Shown piece by piece: positions 43,945 to 53,466 of a DNA stretch of 64,000 bases (within the stretch, counting starts at the first letter, position 1; each line of letters starts with the position of its first letter). The notes below the pieces were generated by a model, which saw only the letters and a list, made by a program, of their open reading frames with translations, was not told where the DNA came from and did not search any database. Source of the DNA: Bacillota bacterium (GTDB lineage Bacteria; Bacillota; Sulfobacillia; Sulfobacillales; Sulfobacillaceae); assembly GCA_021797515.1 (NCBI GenBank), contig JAJZZP010000067.1, positions 62,001-126,000 of the forward strand. Direction: 5' to 3'. The position numbers were made by a program, and so were the translations under genes.

Positions 43945-44802
43945 TCAGCGCAGTTCAAACTGTCCTTCGCAGACTTCTTGGGCGGTTCCGGTTAAGTAGA
44001 CGTTGCTGCTGGATTCTTCCCATTCTGCAACCAATTCTCCGCCGGGGACCTCGACTCGCGCTATCCGCGCCACCCCCGCATTAATTACCCCGGCTACCAG
44101 CGCTGCGCTCACCCCTGTCCCGCACGCCAGAGTCAACCCTGCTCCCCGTTCCCAATGCCGCATCCGCATGTGGTTAGCAGCTACCACTTCCACCGAATGC
44201 ACATTAGTGCGATGACGAAAGGCAGGATGATTCTCAATCTGGGGTCCACGTCGCACCATGGTTTCTGCATCCCACAAGGGTCCAAACAACATAACATGGG
44301 GATTACCCATGGAGACACAGGAAACCGGCCACATCACGTTATCCACCTCGAGTTGGGTTTTCAGAACTGACGCTTGACTGTCTCCAGTCATGCCCAAAGC
44401 TCCGCGAGTCCATCGAGGTTTACCCATGTTGACGCGGATTCGTCGGGCTCTATGTCCTTCTACCGACAATATTTCTGGGTAAAGAATCCCGGCCCCGGTT
44501 TCAATCCCCGCTTTCTCCTCCCACTGCCCCCTGTCATAGAGCCATTTAGCCATCGCTCGCAAACCATTTCCACACATTTCCGATTCGGATCCATCGGCAT
44601 TGAAAATGCGCATTTTGGCGAGCGCACCCGTCACCCGCGCATTATCAATCAAAATGATGCCATCGGCCCCCACACCAAAATGGCGATCACTCATCGCGAT
44701 CGCCAAATCGTGCCAATAGGGATCGGGTTTCGGATCCTTTTCACGAACATCAATAAACAGGTAGTCATTGCCCAGTCCGTGCATTTTAGTAAACGCTACC
44801 AT
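43945..44802 (-). CDS. dapF: Diaminopimelate epimerase
   Basis: Cofactor-free racemase making meso-DAP for lysine and peptidoglycan. The two catalytic cysteines lie in SEMCGNGLRAMAKW and LACGTGVSAALVAG; MHGLGNDYLFID is the N-terminal signature. 285 residues. GAAGGGGA lies upstream of the ATG. Single gene on the minus strand between DedA and the acyl-CoA dehydrogenase. Confidence 0.96.
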   Translation of the reverse strand: MVAFTKMHGLGNDYLFIDVREKDPKPDPYWHDLAIAMSDRHFGVGADGIILIDNARVTGALAKMRIFNADGSESEMCGNGLRAMAKWLYDRGQWEEKAGIETGAGILYPEILSVEGHRARRIRVNMGKPRWTRGALGMTGDSQASVLKTQLEVDNVMWPVSCVSMGNPHVMLFGPLWDAETMVRRGPQIENHPAFRHRTNVHSVEVVAANHMRMRHWERGAGLTLACGTGVSAALVAGVINAGVARIARVEVPGGELVAEWEESSSNVYLTGTAQEVCEGQFELR

Positions 44803-44906
44803 TGCTATTCCCCTTCTAGCATCGCGCTATTTCCTAACATAATACTACATTCATAGTCTAGACTCATACTGGCAGGAGCGTCGGTCAATATTTCACGAAC
44901 GACTCC

Positions 44907-46520
44907 TTATGCATCATTGGTTTCTCCCCAAATGTTCTGTTCATCATCAACCCAATAGGGGTATTCTTGGTGCCCCAGGAACCGTGTTGCATAAAGTTCA
45001 GCCAATTTGGCGTACCGTGGCCCTTGGTCGTTGGCCATATCATAAAGCAAAGCGACTTGAGTGGCGTCAGCGATGTCCCTTAAGTCATGTTTGGCATGCC
45101 ATTCCGCTTCTCGTCCGGCCAGCGATTCAAGATGGTCAAGCCTCTCTTCCAGCACATTACGGGCTTGATTTGCATGTTTCGTCCCCGCTCGGTCCAACAA
45201 CGGAACCATTTCTTCAAGAAATCCGTGGTGGGCTTTTTGCCGCTTGATGGTTTCCAAGAAGTCCAAGGCCTGGATATTACTGGGGCCTTCCCAAATCGGG
45301 GTAATTAGGGCTTCCCGATGCCATCTCGCCACCCCATATTCCTCTAAAAATCCTAGTCCCCCAAACAGTTCCATTGCCCTTGCGGTCATATCTGCAGCAT
45401 GATCAGCTGTTCGCGTCTTTGCTAGATGTGTAATGAATCGTGCAAGGTGGTAACGATCGGTATAGGGAGGTCGATCATCCCACGCAGCATCAAATTTTTG
45501 CACCCCATAAAACGCCAATGCCAAACCTGCCGCTGACCGCACCGCGAGGTCGGTAAGATCGCGACGAATTAAAGAATGTTGTTGTAGTACTTTTCCAAAG
45601 CTCTGCCGTCGCACTACCCGTCCCAATACCTCTAAATGGGCCTTCTTCCCTGTCGCCATTGCCGCCACGGCATTGGCTAGTCGCGACACCGTGAGATTTT
45701 CCAATGTGTAATAAATGCCTTCTTCTGCTCTGCCGATGAGATAGGCCTCACTATGGTCAAGCTCTACTTCTCCGGACGGAACCGCCCTGGTGGCGCTTTT
45801 GTCTTTAAGACGCCGAACATGGAAATTCAATTCCCCACGGCGATTGAGGCGTGGCAATAAAAACAATGCTAATCCTTTAGGGCCCGACTTGCTCCCCTGA
45901 GGCCGGGCGGTGGTAATCGCATAGTCTGTCAATCCGGCACCACTGGCAAAATATTTATCGCCAGTCAAAAGCCAAACCGCGCCGTCTGGTTGAGCTGTCG
46001 TTTCGTTAGCTCCTAAATCGCTGCCTCCCTGAGACTCAGTCATCCAAGTTGCTCCCCATGCCTTTCCCGACAATAGATCGGATATGATCTGGTCAGCATT
46101 AGGAATAGACGGCGTGGCATATTTGTACAGGGCATACACTGTCTGACCGGTGATGGTCAAAATGCATCCGATTCCCGGGTCTCCCAGGAGATACAGTAAC
46201 GCATAATGATATGGCCATCCTTGTCTCCGGTAAGGAGGTTCGGTAATCCAGGCGGTTTGAGCTAAAATTTGTGTCTCCGTAGGGCTTAAGCGAACCCGGT
46301 CAATGCGATTGCCGTCTAGATCGTGCGCTATCAGCACGGGCCGTGCCTCATGATCAATATGGTAAACGGCTTCATAGATGTCTTTACCGGCCAAGGCACC
46401 AAATTGACTCAACTGAGCCCATTTGTCCTGATGGTCGGGCCAAAAATGTCGTAACACCGCCTTAAGTTCAGTGTCCCTTTCAAAATGATTGGTTCCATAA
46501 GCATACGATATGTGTTCCAT
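44907..46520 (-). CDS. Acyl-CoA dehydrogenase, AidB-like
   Basis: FAD-dependent acyl-CoA dehydrogenase of 537 residues, the longer AidB-like class. Motifs: GATWMTESQGGSDLGANET, WLLTGDKYFASGAG (flavin contacts), YYTLENLTVSRLANAVAAMA and IWEGPSNIQALDFLETI with the AidB-type C-terminal extension. CAGGAGG precedes the ATG, and it begins 2 nt after the stop of the MerR gene, so both form an operon. A second AidB-like gene lies at 60.4 kb. Confidence 0.92.
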   Translation of the reverse strand: MEHISYAYGTNHFERDTELKAVLRHFWPDHQDKWAQLSQFGALAGKDIYEAVYHIDHEARPVLIAHDLDGNRIDRVRLSPTETQILAQTAWITEPPYRRQGWPYHYALLYLLGDPGIGCILTITGQTVYALYKYATPSIPNADQIISDLLSGKAWGATWMTESQGGSDLGANETTAQPDGAVWLLTGDKYFASGAGLTDYAITTARPQGSKSGPKGLALFLLPRLNRRGELNFHVRRLKDKSATRAVPSGEVELDHSEAYLIGRAEEGIYYTLENLTVSRLANAVAAMATGKKAHLEVLGRVVRRQSFGKVLQQHSLIRRDLTDLAVRSAAGLALAFYGVQKFDAAWDDRPPYTDRYHLARFITHLAKTRTADHAADMTARAMELFGGLGFLEEYGVARWHREALITPIWEGPSNIQALDFLETIKRQKAHHGFLEEMVPLLDRAGTKHANQARNVLEERLDHLESLAGREAEWHAKHDLRDIADATQVALLYDMANDQGPRYAKLAELYATRFLGHQEYPYWVDDEQNIWGETNDA

Positions 46521-46522
46521 CG

Positions 46523-46936
46523 TTATTCCTCCTGTATCAAAATCTGTTCCAACCGCCGTTGCATGGTCATTCGCAGTTCGGTGATTTCTGCCATAATGGT
46601 TTGTAGCTCCTCAACTTGCGATTGCAATTCCCGAAGCTTTACGTCCCCCCGCCTGATGACATCCCGCAATTGAGTCACCTCAGTGGGATCGGCATCATAA
46701 AGGTCTAACATCTCTTGAATTTCGTTGAGCCCAAATCCCAGGCGTCTTCCCCGTAGTATCAATTGCAAACGCACCCGGTCCCGCTCCCGATATAATCGCT
46801 GATTCCCGCGCCGTTCGGGAGTCAATAGTCCCATATCTTCATAGTGGCGCAAGGTGCGAGGTGTAATATCGCAGATCTTGCTTAACTCGTTAATGGTATA
46901 AAGTCGGGAAGCAATCCACGCATAGTTAGCCTTCAT
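46523..46936 (-). CDS. MerR-family regulator, LiuR-like
   Basis: 137-residue regulator: winged helix YTINELSKICDITPRTLRHY with EDMGLLTPERRGNQRLYRERD, then a long coiled coil (about residues 75-135). The lack of cysteines argues against metal sensing. MerR proteins of this form control branched-chain and fatty acyl-CoA catabolism (LiuR group), which fits the downstream acyl-CoA dehydrogenase. Start is the ATG at 46936 with AAGGGG 6 nt upstream. A perfect palindrome overlaps its own promoter. Confidence 0.9.
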   Translation of the reverse strand: MKANYAWIASRLYTINELSKICDITPRTLRHYEDMGLLTPERRGNQRLYRERDRVRLQLILRGRRLGFGLNEIQEMLDLYDADPTEVTQLRDVIRRGDVKLRELQSQVEELQTIMAEITELRMTMQRRLEQILIQEE

Positions 46937-46956
46937 CCGCATCCCCTTTTTAACCA

Positions 46957-46985
46957 AATATATCGCAAATTTACGTTTACGTAAA
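46957..46985 (-). promoter_or_regulatory. Promoter and LiuR-like operator of the MerR-acyl-CoA dehydrogenase operon
   Basis: Minus strand TTTACG (46980-46985), 17-nt spacer and TATATT (46957-46962). The perfect palindrome TTTACGT-TT-ACGTAAA (46970-46985) covers the -35 element and part of the spacer, and resembles the site type described for LiuR-class MerR regulators. Autoregulation is expected. Confidence 0.75.
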
Positions 46986-47412
46986 CCGCTAATTGATCTT
47001 CCACAAATACCCACGGTCGTCTTATTGGGTGATGCCCATTTATCCAGACCCATTCCAGGACGCGCTTGCCAGCACACCATCATCTCCCAGGCCTGTCCGA
47101 ACTTATACCCATGCCAATAAAACGCATAGCATTGCTAATATAAGCGCTCCCCAGTCAACCCGTTCCAATCCACGGTTTAATCTCCTTAGTATATCGCTCA
47201 ATAACCGACTGCCATGGCCACATCTGCTACCCCTCCCGAATCGACTCCATGACTACATTGCCTTCGGTAGCAAAGCGTGGACCATCCGAATAAAGCCGTA
47301 TCTCCGCTACGCCTTTATCCCTACACCCGACACTATTGAGCCATAGCTCTCTTACGAGGGAGCGTACAATGCCAATAGGGATCCCTATTGGCAATCAACG
47401 TGGCTTGTATCT
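46986..47412. other. Intergenic region between MerR gene and P-type ATPase
   Basis: No established gene. A possible minus-strand micro-ORF (47103-47201, TTG start, 32 residues) would encode one transmembrane helix (VDWGALILAMLCVLLAWV) but has no ribosome site. A strong palindrome lies at 47370-47393. Confidence 0.35.
47370..47393. repeat. Perfect 24-bp palindrome downstream of the P-type ATPase
   Basis: Arms TGCCAATAGGGA (47370-47381) and TCCCTATTGGCA (47382-47393) are exact complements without a spacer. It lies about 20 nt after the ATPase stop. No T-run follows on either strand, so it is not a standard terminator. Confidence 0.85.
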
Positions 47413-50178
47413 CTACTTTTGCGACGAAGGGATTATATGCCGCATCGGTTTGAAAACAATATCGCGGATTGCCGCAATCAGCTGAACGAATCCCGATGCC
47501 AAAATGACCAAGGCCCAATCTGCCCACCCAATTGGGTCGGTTTTAAACAGCTCTCCTAAGCTAGGTATGTACACAATCGCCAATAACATCGCAATTGACG
47601 ACAATACTGCCCCTACCGCCCACGGATTGGTGAACAATCCTACCTCAAGGAAACTCTGTTCTTCTGCGCGAGCATCAAATACGTGAAACAACTGACTCAT
47701 AACTAATGTAGCCAACGCCATGGTACGAGCCTCGCGCAAACCCATTCCCAAGGGTCCGATCGACAACAGAAACACAATAAGGGTACTAATCCCGATCAAA
47801 ATTCCACGAAAACCGATCTTCACGCCAAGTCCTCGGGCAAAAATACTCTCCTTGGGATGACGAGGAGGGCGGTCCATCACTCCCGGCGCCGCCGGGTCCA
47901 CACCCAAAGCCATTGCCGGCAAGCCATCGGTGACCAAATTGACAAACAAGATTTGGATCGGCAGCAACGGCAAGGGCAGTCCCATAAATGCGGCCAGAAA
48001 CATGACCAACACTTCACCCACATTGCACGACAACAGATAACGAATAAATTTTCGGATGTTATCGTAAATAGCACGACCCTCGCGAATGGCCCGAATAATG
48101 GTAGCAAAGTTGTCATCGGTTAAAATCATTGCTGAAGCCTCTTTGGTAACATCGGTACCCGAAATTCCCATTGCGACCCCAATATCCGCTTCCTTGACCG
48201 CAGGGGCGTCATTGACACCATCACCGGTCATTGCCACCACTTCTCCCCGCGCTTTCCACGCACGGACCACACGCAGTTTATGCGGCGGGGATACACGCGC
48301 GTAAACCCGAATTTTGTCCACACGTTGCACCAGTTCATCATCGCTCATGACATCCAAATCACGCCCGGTAATGATCTCGTCTCCAGGCTCCATCATCCCC
48401 AGTTGATTGGCTATGGCCTGTGCCGTATGGGGGTGGTCGCCAGTAATCATCACCGTTCTCACCCCAGCATGGCGCGCTTGGTCAATCGCGGTAATCACCT
48501 CTAGTCTCGGAGGGTCCATCATTCCCATAAGGCCAAGAAACACTAGGTCATGTTCCGCGTTGGCTAGATCTTCCGAGCCAGACATGGGTCGATACGCCAC
48601 GGCCAATACCCTCAATGCCATGTCAGCCATGTCTTCATTGACTTGAGACAATTCGCGGCGCATTTTCATGTCGAGGGACATGATTTGGCCATGGCGCTGA
48701 TAAAAACGACAAAGCCTCAACACCACATCGGGCGCACCTTTGACATAAATGAGGGATTGATTTTGCCTGTTCTGTACCCCCACCGCCATGCGTTGCCGAT
48801 CCGATTCGAAGGGTATCTCCTCGAACCGCTTGAAATTTGGTTCGACGTCCGATGGTTTTACGCCTCCTTCCACGGATCCCCAGAGCATGGCCAACTCCGT
48901 AGGGTCGCCTTGACCACTGACCCCTTCATTTTCTGGATTTTCATTGCCAATTATTGCATTATTGCACAATACCGCACCTTGCATGAGATGTTCGAAATCG
49001 AGGCGTTCGGCGTCACTGTGACTTTTGGCATCCATAAAACCACTCTCGTTGCGCTGCCACCGTTGCCCCGGCACATACATTTGTGTCACCGTCATTCGGT
49101 TTCGCGTGAGGGTGCCCGTCTTATCCGAACAGACCACCGTGGTACAACCTAATGTCTCGACAGCCGGCAATCGACGCACAATAGCGTGAGTGCGAATCAT
49201 GCGCTGAACCCCTAGCGCCAACGCGATGGTAACAATGGCGGGCAGTCCTTCTGGAATGGCCGCCACAGCAAGGCTCACCCCGGTGAGAAACATTTGATAC
49301 AATGGCTCTCCACGAAACAACCCGGTAACTACAACCACAGCCACAATGACCAACGATAAAATTACTAGGATCTTGCCCAGATGCTCTAGACGGCGTTGCA
49401 ATGGTGTCTGATCCTCGACAGCCTCGCGAATCAAGTGAGCAATCGTCCCCATTTCGGTGTGCATTCCTGTTTCCACCACCATTGCGCGCCCGCGGCCACG
49501 ACTAATAATCGTACCCATATAAACCATGTTTTTGCGATCACCCAACGGCAATTCGGGATCTCCTAACGCAGCAACCCCCTTGCTCACGCCCAAGGACTCG
49601 CCGGTCAGTGCTGCTTCCTCCGCTTCCATGCCATGGGTTTGCAATAACCGTGCATCGGCTGGAACCACATCACCCGCCTCTAATTCGATGACATCCCCTG
49701 GCACTAACTCCTTCGCTGGAATTTCAACCAGCCGACCTTGGCGCCATACATGGGCCGTTGGAGCAGTCAGTGCTTTGAGTGTTTCAACACTTTTCTCGGC
49801 CCGGTATTCCTGCATGAAACCGAGTATTGCGTTCATGATCACTATCGCTACAATTGTCAGGGCATCACCGATTTCTCCTAGAGCAAAAGAGACTGCAGTA
49901 GCTCCCAATAAGACCAAAACCATAAAATCTTTAAACTGGGAAAAAAAAATCGTCCATGGCGCCACCGAGGGCACTTCGGCCAAAGCATTGTACCCAATCT
50001 CTTCTAAACGCCGGTCGGCTTCGCCAACACTCAACCCTCGTTCTCCATCCGACCGCAATTGAATGGTAATTTCATCCGGTTTCAAGGTATGCCATACGTC
50101 GGCCAAGCCCGATCCCCCCTGTCCATCTTCGAGATCAGGGTATGTCCTCAAGGAGGTTGTCAGAACCATCGGCGTCAA
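47413..50178 (-). CDS. SERCA-like cation-transporting P-type ATPase (Ca2+ type)
   Basis: P2A-type ATPase of 921 residues. N-terminal cation ATPase domain, actuator loop ALTGESLGVSK (TGES), membrane motif AVAAIPEGLPAIVTIALALG (PEGL), phosphorylation site CSDKTGTLTRNRMT, nucleotide domain with KGAPDVVLRLC, hinge MTGDGVNDAPAVKEADIGVA, and six C-terminal helices with ILFVNLVTDGLPAMALGVDP, whose Asn and Asp are Ca2+ site ligands in SERCA. Closest known type is Bacillus YloB. It is divergent from the decayed histidine kinase. Ion specificity is inferred. Confidence 0.93.
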   Translation of the reverse strand: MTPMVLTTSLRTYPDLEDGQGGSGLADVWHTLKPDEITIQLRSDGERGLSVGEADRRLEEIGYNALAEVPSVAPWTIFFSQFKDFMVLVLLGATAVSFALGEIGDALTIVAIVIMNAILGFMQEYRAEKSVETLKALTAPTAHVWRQGRLVEIPAKELVPGDVIELEAGDVVPADARLLQTHGMEAEEAALTGESLGVSKGVAALGDPELPLGDRKNMVYMGTIISRGRGRAMVVETGMHTEMGTIAHLIREAVEDQTPLQRRLEHLGKILVILSLVIVAVVVVTGLFRGEPLYQMFLTGVSLAVAAIPEGLPAIVTIALALGVQRMIRTHAIVRRLPAVETLGCTTVVCSDKTGTLTRNRMTVTQMYVPGQRWQRNESGFMDAKSHSDAERLDFEHLMQGAVLCNNAIIGNENPENEGVSGQGDPTELAMLWGSVEGGVKPSDVEPNFKRFEEIPFESDRQRMAVGVQNRQNQSLIYVKGAPDVVLRLCRFYQRHGQIMSLDMKMRRELSQVNEDMADMALRVLAVAYRPMSGSEDLANAEHDLVFLGLMGMMDPPRLEVITAIDQARHAGVRTVMITGDHPHTAQAIANQLGMMEPGDEIITGRDLDVMSDDELVQRVDKIRVYARVSPPHKLRVVRAWKARGEVVAMTGDGVNDAPAVKEADIGVAMGISGTDVTKEASAMILTDDNFATIIRAIREGRAIYDNIRKFIRYLLSCNVGEVLVMFLAAFMGLPLPLLPIQILFVNLVTDGLPAMALGVDPAAPGVMDRPPRHPKESIFARGLGVKIGFRGILIGISTLIVFLLSIGPLGMGLREARTMALATLVMSQLFHVFDARAEEQSFLEVGLFTNPWAVGAVLSSIAMLLAIVYIPSLGELFKTDPIGWADWALVILASGFVQLIAAIRDIVFKPMRHIIPSSQK

Positions 50179-50203
50179 GCCCGTGAGCAGTCAGCGATAC
50201 GAT

Positions 50204-50944
50204 ATGTGGACTAGGGTAGCCCCCTGGGTATTTCAGGTGATTGCCACTGGCGTGTTAGTGGTTTACATCTCGCATGGAAATCGGTATAGCCCCGACGGCG
50301 TGGCCGTGGATATTTGGCACTAACTCCTCTAGCTATATCCGGGTTACTACTGGGGCGGATGTCCCCGTCGCTGTCTTTTGTCCTATTTGCGATTCTCGGT
50401 TTGTTGGGCCTCACTTGTCCGCCGCTGGCTGCGTTGGCTTTCAGCGCCGTTGGTTATAGCGGCAGTGTTCCTATCCCAGCCCACGTCGGGTCCCTTCACA
50501 TGGTACATCACCATCAATACCTTAATCAGCGCCGCTGCCGCCATAGCGCTTGGCTGGGCAGTTCATGTCATGAGGCAGAGTGACCCACAGCAACGGGTCT
50601 TACTGGACCAATTATCCCGTGCCAACCAGGAATTAACCGCTGCATCCCTTAAAATCACGCACCTTGCCCGACTAGAAGAACGAGCCCAAATTGCCCGAGA
50701 CCTCCACGATACCTTAGGCAATGCGTTAACGGGCATTGTGCTAACGATTCGTGACGACGGAATGGGGGTTGATCCCCAATCTATCCCTCCTAATCATTTT
50801 GGCCTGATGGGGATCCGCGAACGGGTAGCGTCGGCAAAAAGCCAACTAAGTATTGAAACCAAGCCAGGGCAAGGAGCGACTTTGCGTGTGAACATTCCGT
50901 GGAAACACCACACCAAGAACGGTTCCATGGTCCCATATTTGTGA
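50204..50944 (+). pseudogene. NarL/DesK-type sensor histidine kinase, decayed
   Basis: Membrane helices are spread over three frames: WVFQVIATGVLVVYISHG (from ATG 50204, stop at 50323), ISGLLLGRMSPSLSFVLFA, then PFTWYITINTLISAAAAI. The HisKA_3 dimerisation box EERAQIARDLHDTLGNALTG is intact, but it is fused directly to the G-box region DDGMGVDPQS and HFGLMGIRERV, skipping the N-box of the ATPase domain (about 60-90 residues lost). So two frameshifts and an internal deletion. No response-regulator gene follows. Confidence 0.85.
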
Positions 50945-51049
50945 CCTCTGTTTCGCTCCGGATGTTCCCTGCCCCCGAACCTCATAGGGCCACATCGCAT
51001 TTCCCGGGCTGGACCCCTTAAGTTTCGGGCCATTTTTTATTACAACCTA

Positions 51050-51103
51050 TTCACATTTAACTGAATTAACGGTATACTGAAATCGGTTTCGGAAATCGAT
51101 TTC
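51050..51103 (+). promoter_or_regulatory. Promoter and tandem operators of the LacI-type operon
   Basis: TTCACA (51050-51055), 17-nt spacer and TATACT (51073-51078). Directly downstream lie two LacI-style palindromes, GAAATCGGTTTC (51079-51090, one mismatch) and GAAATCGATTTC (51092-51103, perfect), with centres 13 bp apart, covering the transcript start and ending next to the ribosome site. This predicts repression of the whole operon by its first gene product. Confidence 0.8.
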
Positions 51104-51113
51104 GGAGGAAATT

Positions 51114-52142
51114 ATGAAACCTAAGGGAATCACCATTGCGGATGTTGCACAACGGGCTCGAGTATCACCAGCCAGCGTCTCGCGATACTTAAATGGAGTT
51201 GAAGGCAATCTTTCGGCGGAAACCGCTCAACGAATCGCGCAGGTAATAGATGATTTGGGTTACCGTCCCAATGCCTGGGCCCGGTCTCTGAAGACTCAGC
51301 GAAGTGGCCTTATCGCCGTGGTCGTTGCAGACTTGTCCAATTCCTATGTGCCCGCGGTGCTACATGGCATCGAAAACATTACCAACAGTGCCGGGTTTAG
51401 TCTTTTAATCGGCAACGCCCAAAACAGTCCCCATCACGAGTCCTACCTCTTAGAGCGCTTATTAAATCAGCGTGTCGAAGGAATTCTATTGCAACCCAGC
51501 TCCAATAAGATTACTTCCCCATTGCGTTCCCTAATCGCACACAACATTCCGTTGGTGCTTATTGATCGCTTGATGGACGATGCAGAGGAGTGGGACATGG
51601 TTGGGCTCGATAACGCAGGAGCTATTCACCTCGCTCTACAGCATCTCAAATCTCAAGGATACCGCAAAATTATCTACGTAACGGATCCGCCCGATGAAGT
51701 GAGTTCACGTCGGGAACGCGAACAGACGGTCTTGGACTCCAATGCACAGTGGGCAGCCCTACGTATATTTGTGCGTCACGATAATGATCCGCGCGAATTG
51801 ATCACTATCATCAATCAGATGTTGCAACCACCGGCCGATCAAACCACGGCTGTTTTGTGCAGTAATGCGGTCACCGCCTTATTCGCCGTGAAAGCCATCG
51901 AACTCTGTGGCTGTCGAATTCCTCAAGATATGGGGCTGATTATGATAGACGACCCTGATTGGGCCCCTTTTGTTCTGGGGGGCATTACCAGCGTCGCACA
52001 ACCCACGCTTGATTTGGGAAGCCATGCCGCTCAACGGTTAGTAGAAAAAATCCAACAGGCCAGTAGTATTTCACCATTGCATACCCGGTTAGCAGGCAAT
52101 TTAATCATACGTCGTTCCACTACCACAACACTCATCGATTAG
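51114..52142 (+). CDS. LacI-family transcriptional regulator (KdgR-like)
   Basis: 342 residues with the LacI helix-turn-helix ITIADVAQRARVSPASVSRY and hinge helix RPNAWARSLKTQ, followed by a periplasmic-binding-protein fold effector domain. GGAGG lies 8 nt before the ATG. It is the first gene of an operon with an anion-symporter-type MFS protein and a 2-hydroxyacid dehydrogenase, suggesting a sugar-acid effector such as 2-ketogluconate or 2-keto-3-deoxygluconate (inference). Tandem operators precede it. Confidence 0.92.
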   Translation: MKPKGITIADVAQRARVSPASVSRYLNGVEGNLSAETAQRIAQVIDDLGYRPNAWARSLKTQRSGLIAVVVADLSNSYVPAVLHGIENITNSAGFSLLIGNAQNSPHHESYLLERLLNQRVEGILLQPSSNKITSPLRSLIAHNIPLVLIDRLMDDAEEWDMVGLDNAGAIHLALQHLKSQGYRKIIYVTDPPDEVSSRREREQTVLDSNAQWAALRIFVRHDNDPRELITIINQMLQPPADQTTAVLCSNAVTALFAVKAIELCGCRIPQDMGLIMIDDPDWAPFVLGGITSVAQPTLDLGSHAAQRLVEKIQQASSISPLHTRLAGNLIIRRSTTTTLID

Positions 52143-52159
52143 AAAAGGAGTGATCTGCC

Positions 52160-53437
52160 ATGGGATCTACGGGAGCTCGCCAACGGTGGGCACGATTAAT
52201 TCCCATCATTTTTATCGTGTATAGCTTGGCCTATGTCGATCGGGCCAATTTTGGCTTTGGGGCTGCAGCTGGATTGTCCAAAACTTTGCACATCACGTCG
52301 AGTACCACAGCACTACTTGGGTCTTTATTCTTTTTAGGCTACTTCTTTTTTCAAATCCCAGGCGCCCATTATGCAGAGAAACGTAGTGCAAAACGCATCG
52401 TGTTTTGGGGAATGATTTTGTGGGGAATCCTTGCGTCCCTCACAGGACTATTGTCTAACGTGACCTGGCTCATGATTGATAGATTGCTACTGGGTGTTGT
52501 AGAAAGCGTCTTGTTTCCGTCCTTGCTGGTGTTTAACACCCATTGGTTCTTGAAACCTGAACGGGCTCGTGCCAATACCTTTTTGATCCTTGGCAACCCG
52601 GTAACGGTGCTTTGGATGTCAGTAGTGTCAGGATTCTTGATTGCCGTTATCGGATGGCAATGGATGTTTATTTTGGAAGGGATCCCCTCTATTATCATGG
52701 CATTTATTTGGTGGGCACTAATCAACGATCAGCCAAGCGAAGCCCGGTGGCTGAATTCGGAGCAGCAAAACAACTTAACTCATGCACTCACCGCCGAGCA
52801 AAACCAATTTCGCGAAAAGCCCCAATACTGGAAGGCATTTCAATCCCGAGAGGTATTGCTGTTAGCGGGTCAATACTTCTTGTGGAGCATTGGTGTCTAT
52901 GGATTTGTGTTGTGGCTTCCCTCAATTGTTAAGGCCGCCTCAGGCCTCGGTATCGGACTTACGGGACTCATTAGCGCCATACCTTATCTCCTAGCCATTC
53001 TATTAATGGTGTTAGCCTCGTATTTTGCCGACAAGCAGCTTAATCGAAAAATTTACGTGTGGCCATTTTTACTCCTGGGCGGTATAGCACTATACGGATC
53101 ATTTGTTATTGGGGTCCATCAATTCATTCCAGCTATGATTTTGTTAGTACTCGCCGGTGGTTTGATGTATGCCCCTTATGGCCCTTTCTTTGCGATTATC
53201 CCCGATATTGTTCCGCGAAGCGCTTCCGGCGAGTCGATGGCGATGATAAACAGCATGGGTGCCTTAGGTTCCTTTGTCGGCTCGTACTTCGTAGGATACC
53301 TTAATGCGGTCACTGGGCGGCCCAACGACGGGTTCCTGTTTATGTCGTTAAGCCTAATTCTTTCCGCCGTTTTGACCATGCTAGTCAAAGCCAAACCGGC
53401 CACAGCCACCACACGGCCAGCTGACAGCACAGTTTAA
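52160..53437 (+). CDS. MFS transporter, anion:cation symporter (sugar-acid) family
   Basis: 425-residue, 12-helix transporter of the ACS family: YSLAYVDRANFGFGAAAGLS at the N-terminus, GYFFFQIPGAHYAEKRSAKR (motif A region) and LLLGVVESVLFPSLLVFNTHW, as in hexuronate, glucarate and 2-ketogluconate transporters. AAAGGAG precedes the ATG. Position between a LacI regulator and a 2-hydroxyacid dehydrogenase supports sugar-acid uptake. Confidence 0.9.
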   Translation: MGSTGARQRWARLIPIIFIVYSLAYVDRANFGFGAAAGLSKTLHITSSTTALLGSLFFLGYFFFQIPGAHYAEKRSAKRIVFWGMILWGILASLTGLLSNVTWLMIDRLLLGVVESVLFPSLLVFNTHWFLKPERARANTFLILGNPVTVLWMSVVSGFLIAVIGWQWMFILEGIPSIIMAFIWWALINDQPSEARWLNSEQQNNLTHALTAEQNQFREKPQYWKAFQSREVLLLAGQYFLWSIGVYGFVLWLPSIVKAASGLGIGLTGLISAIPYLLAILLMVLASYFADKQLNRKIYVWPFLLLGGIALYGSFVIGVHQFIPAMILLVLAGGLMYAPYGPFFAIIPDIVPRSASGESMAMINSMGALGSFVGSYFVGYLNAVTGRPNDGFLFMSLSLILSAVLTMLVKAKPATATTRPADSTV

Positions 53438-53466
53438 CTCAAAATCAAGAAAGAAGGCTTCTTGCC

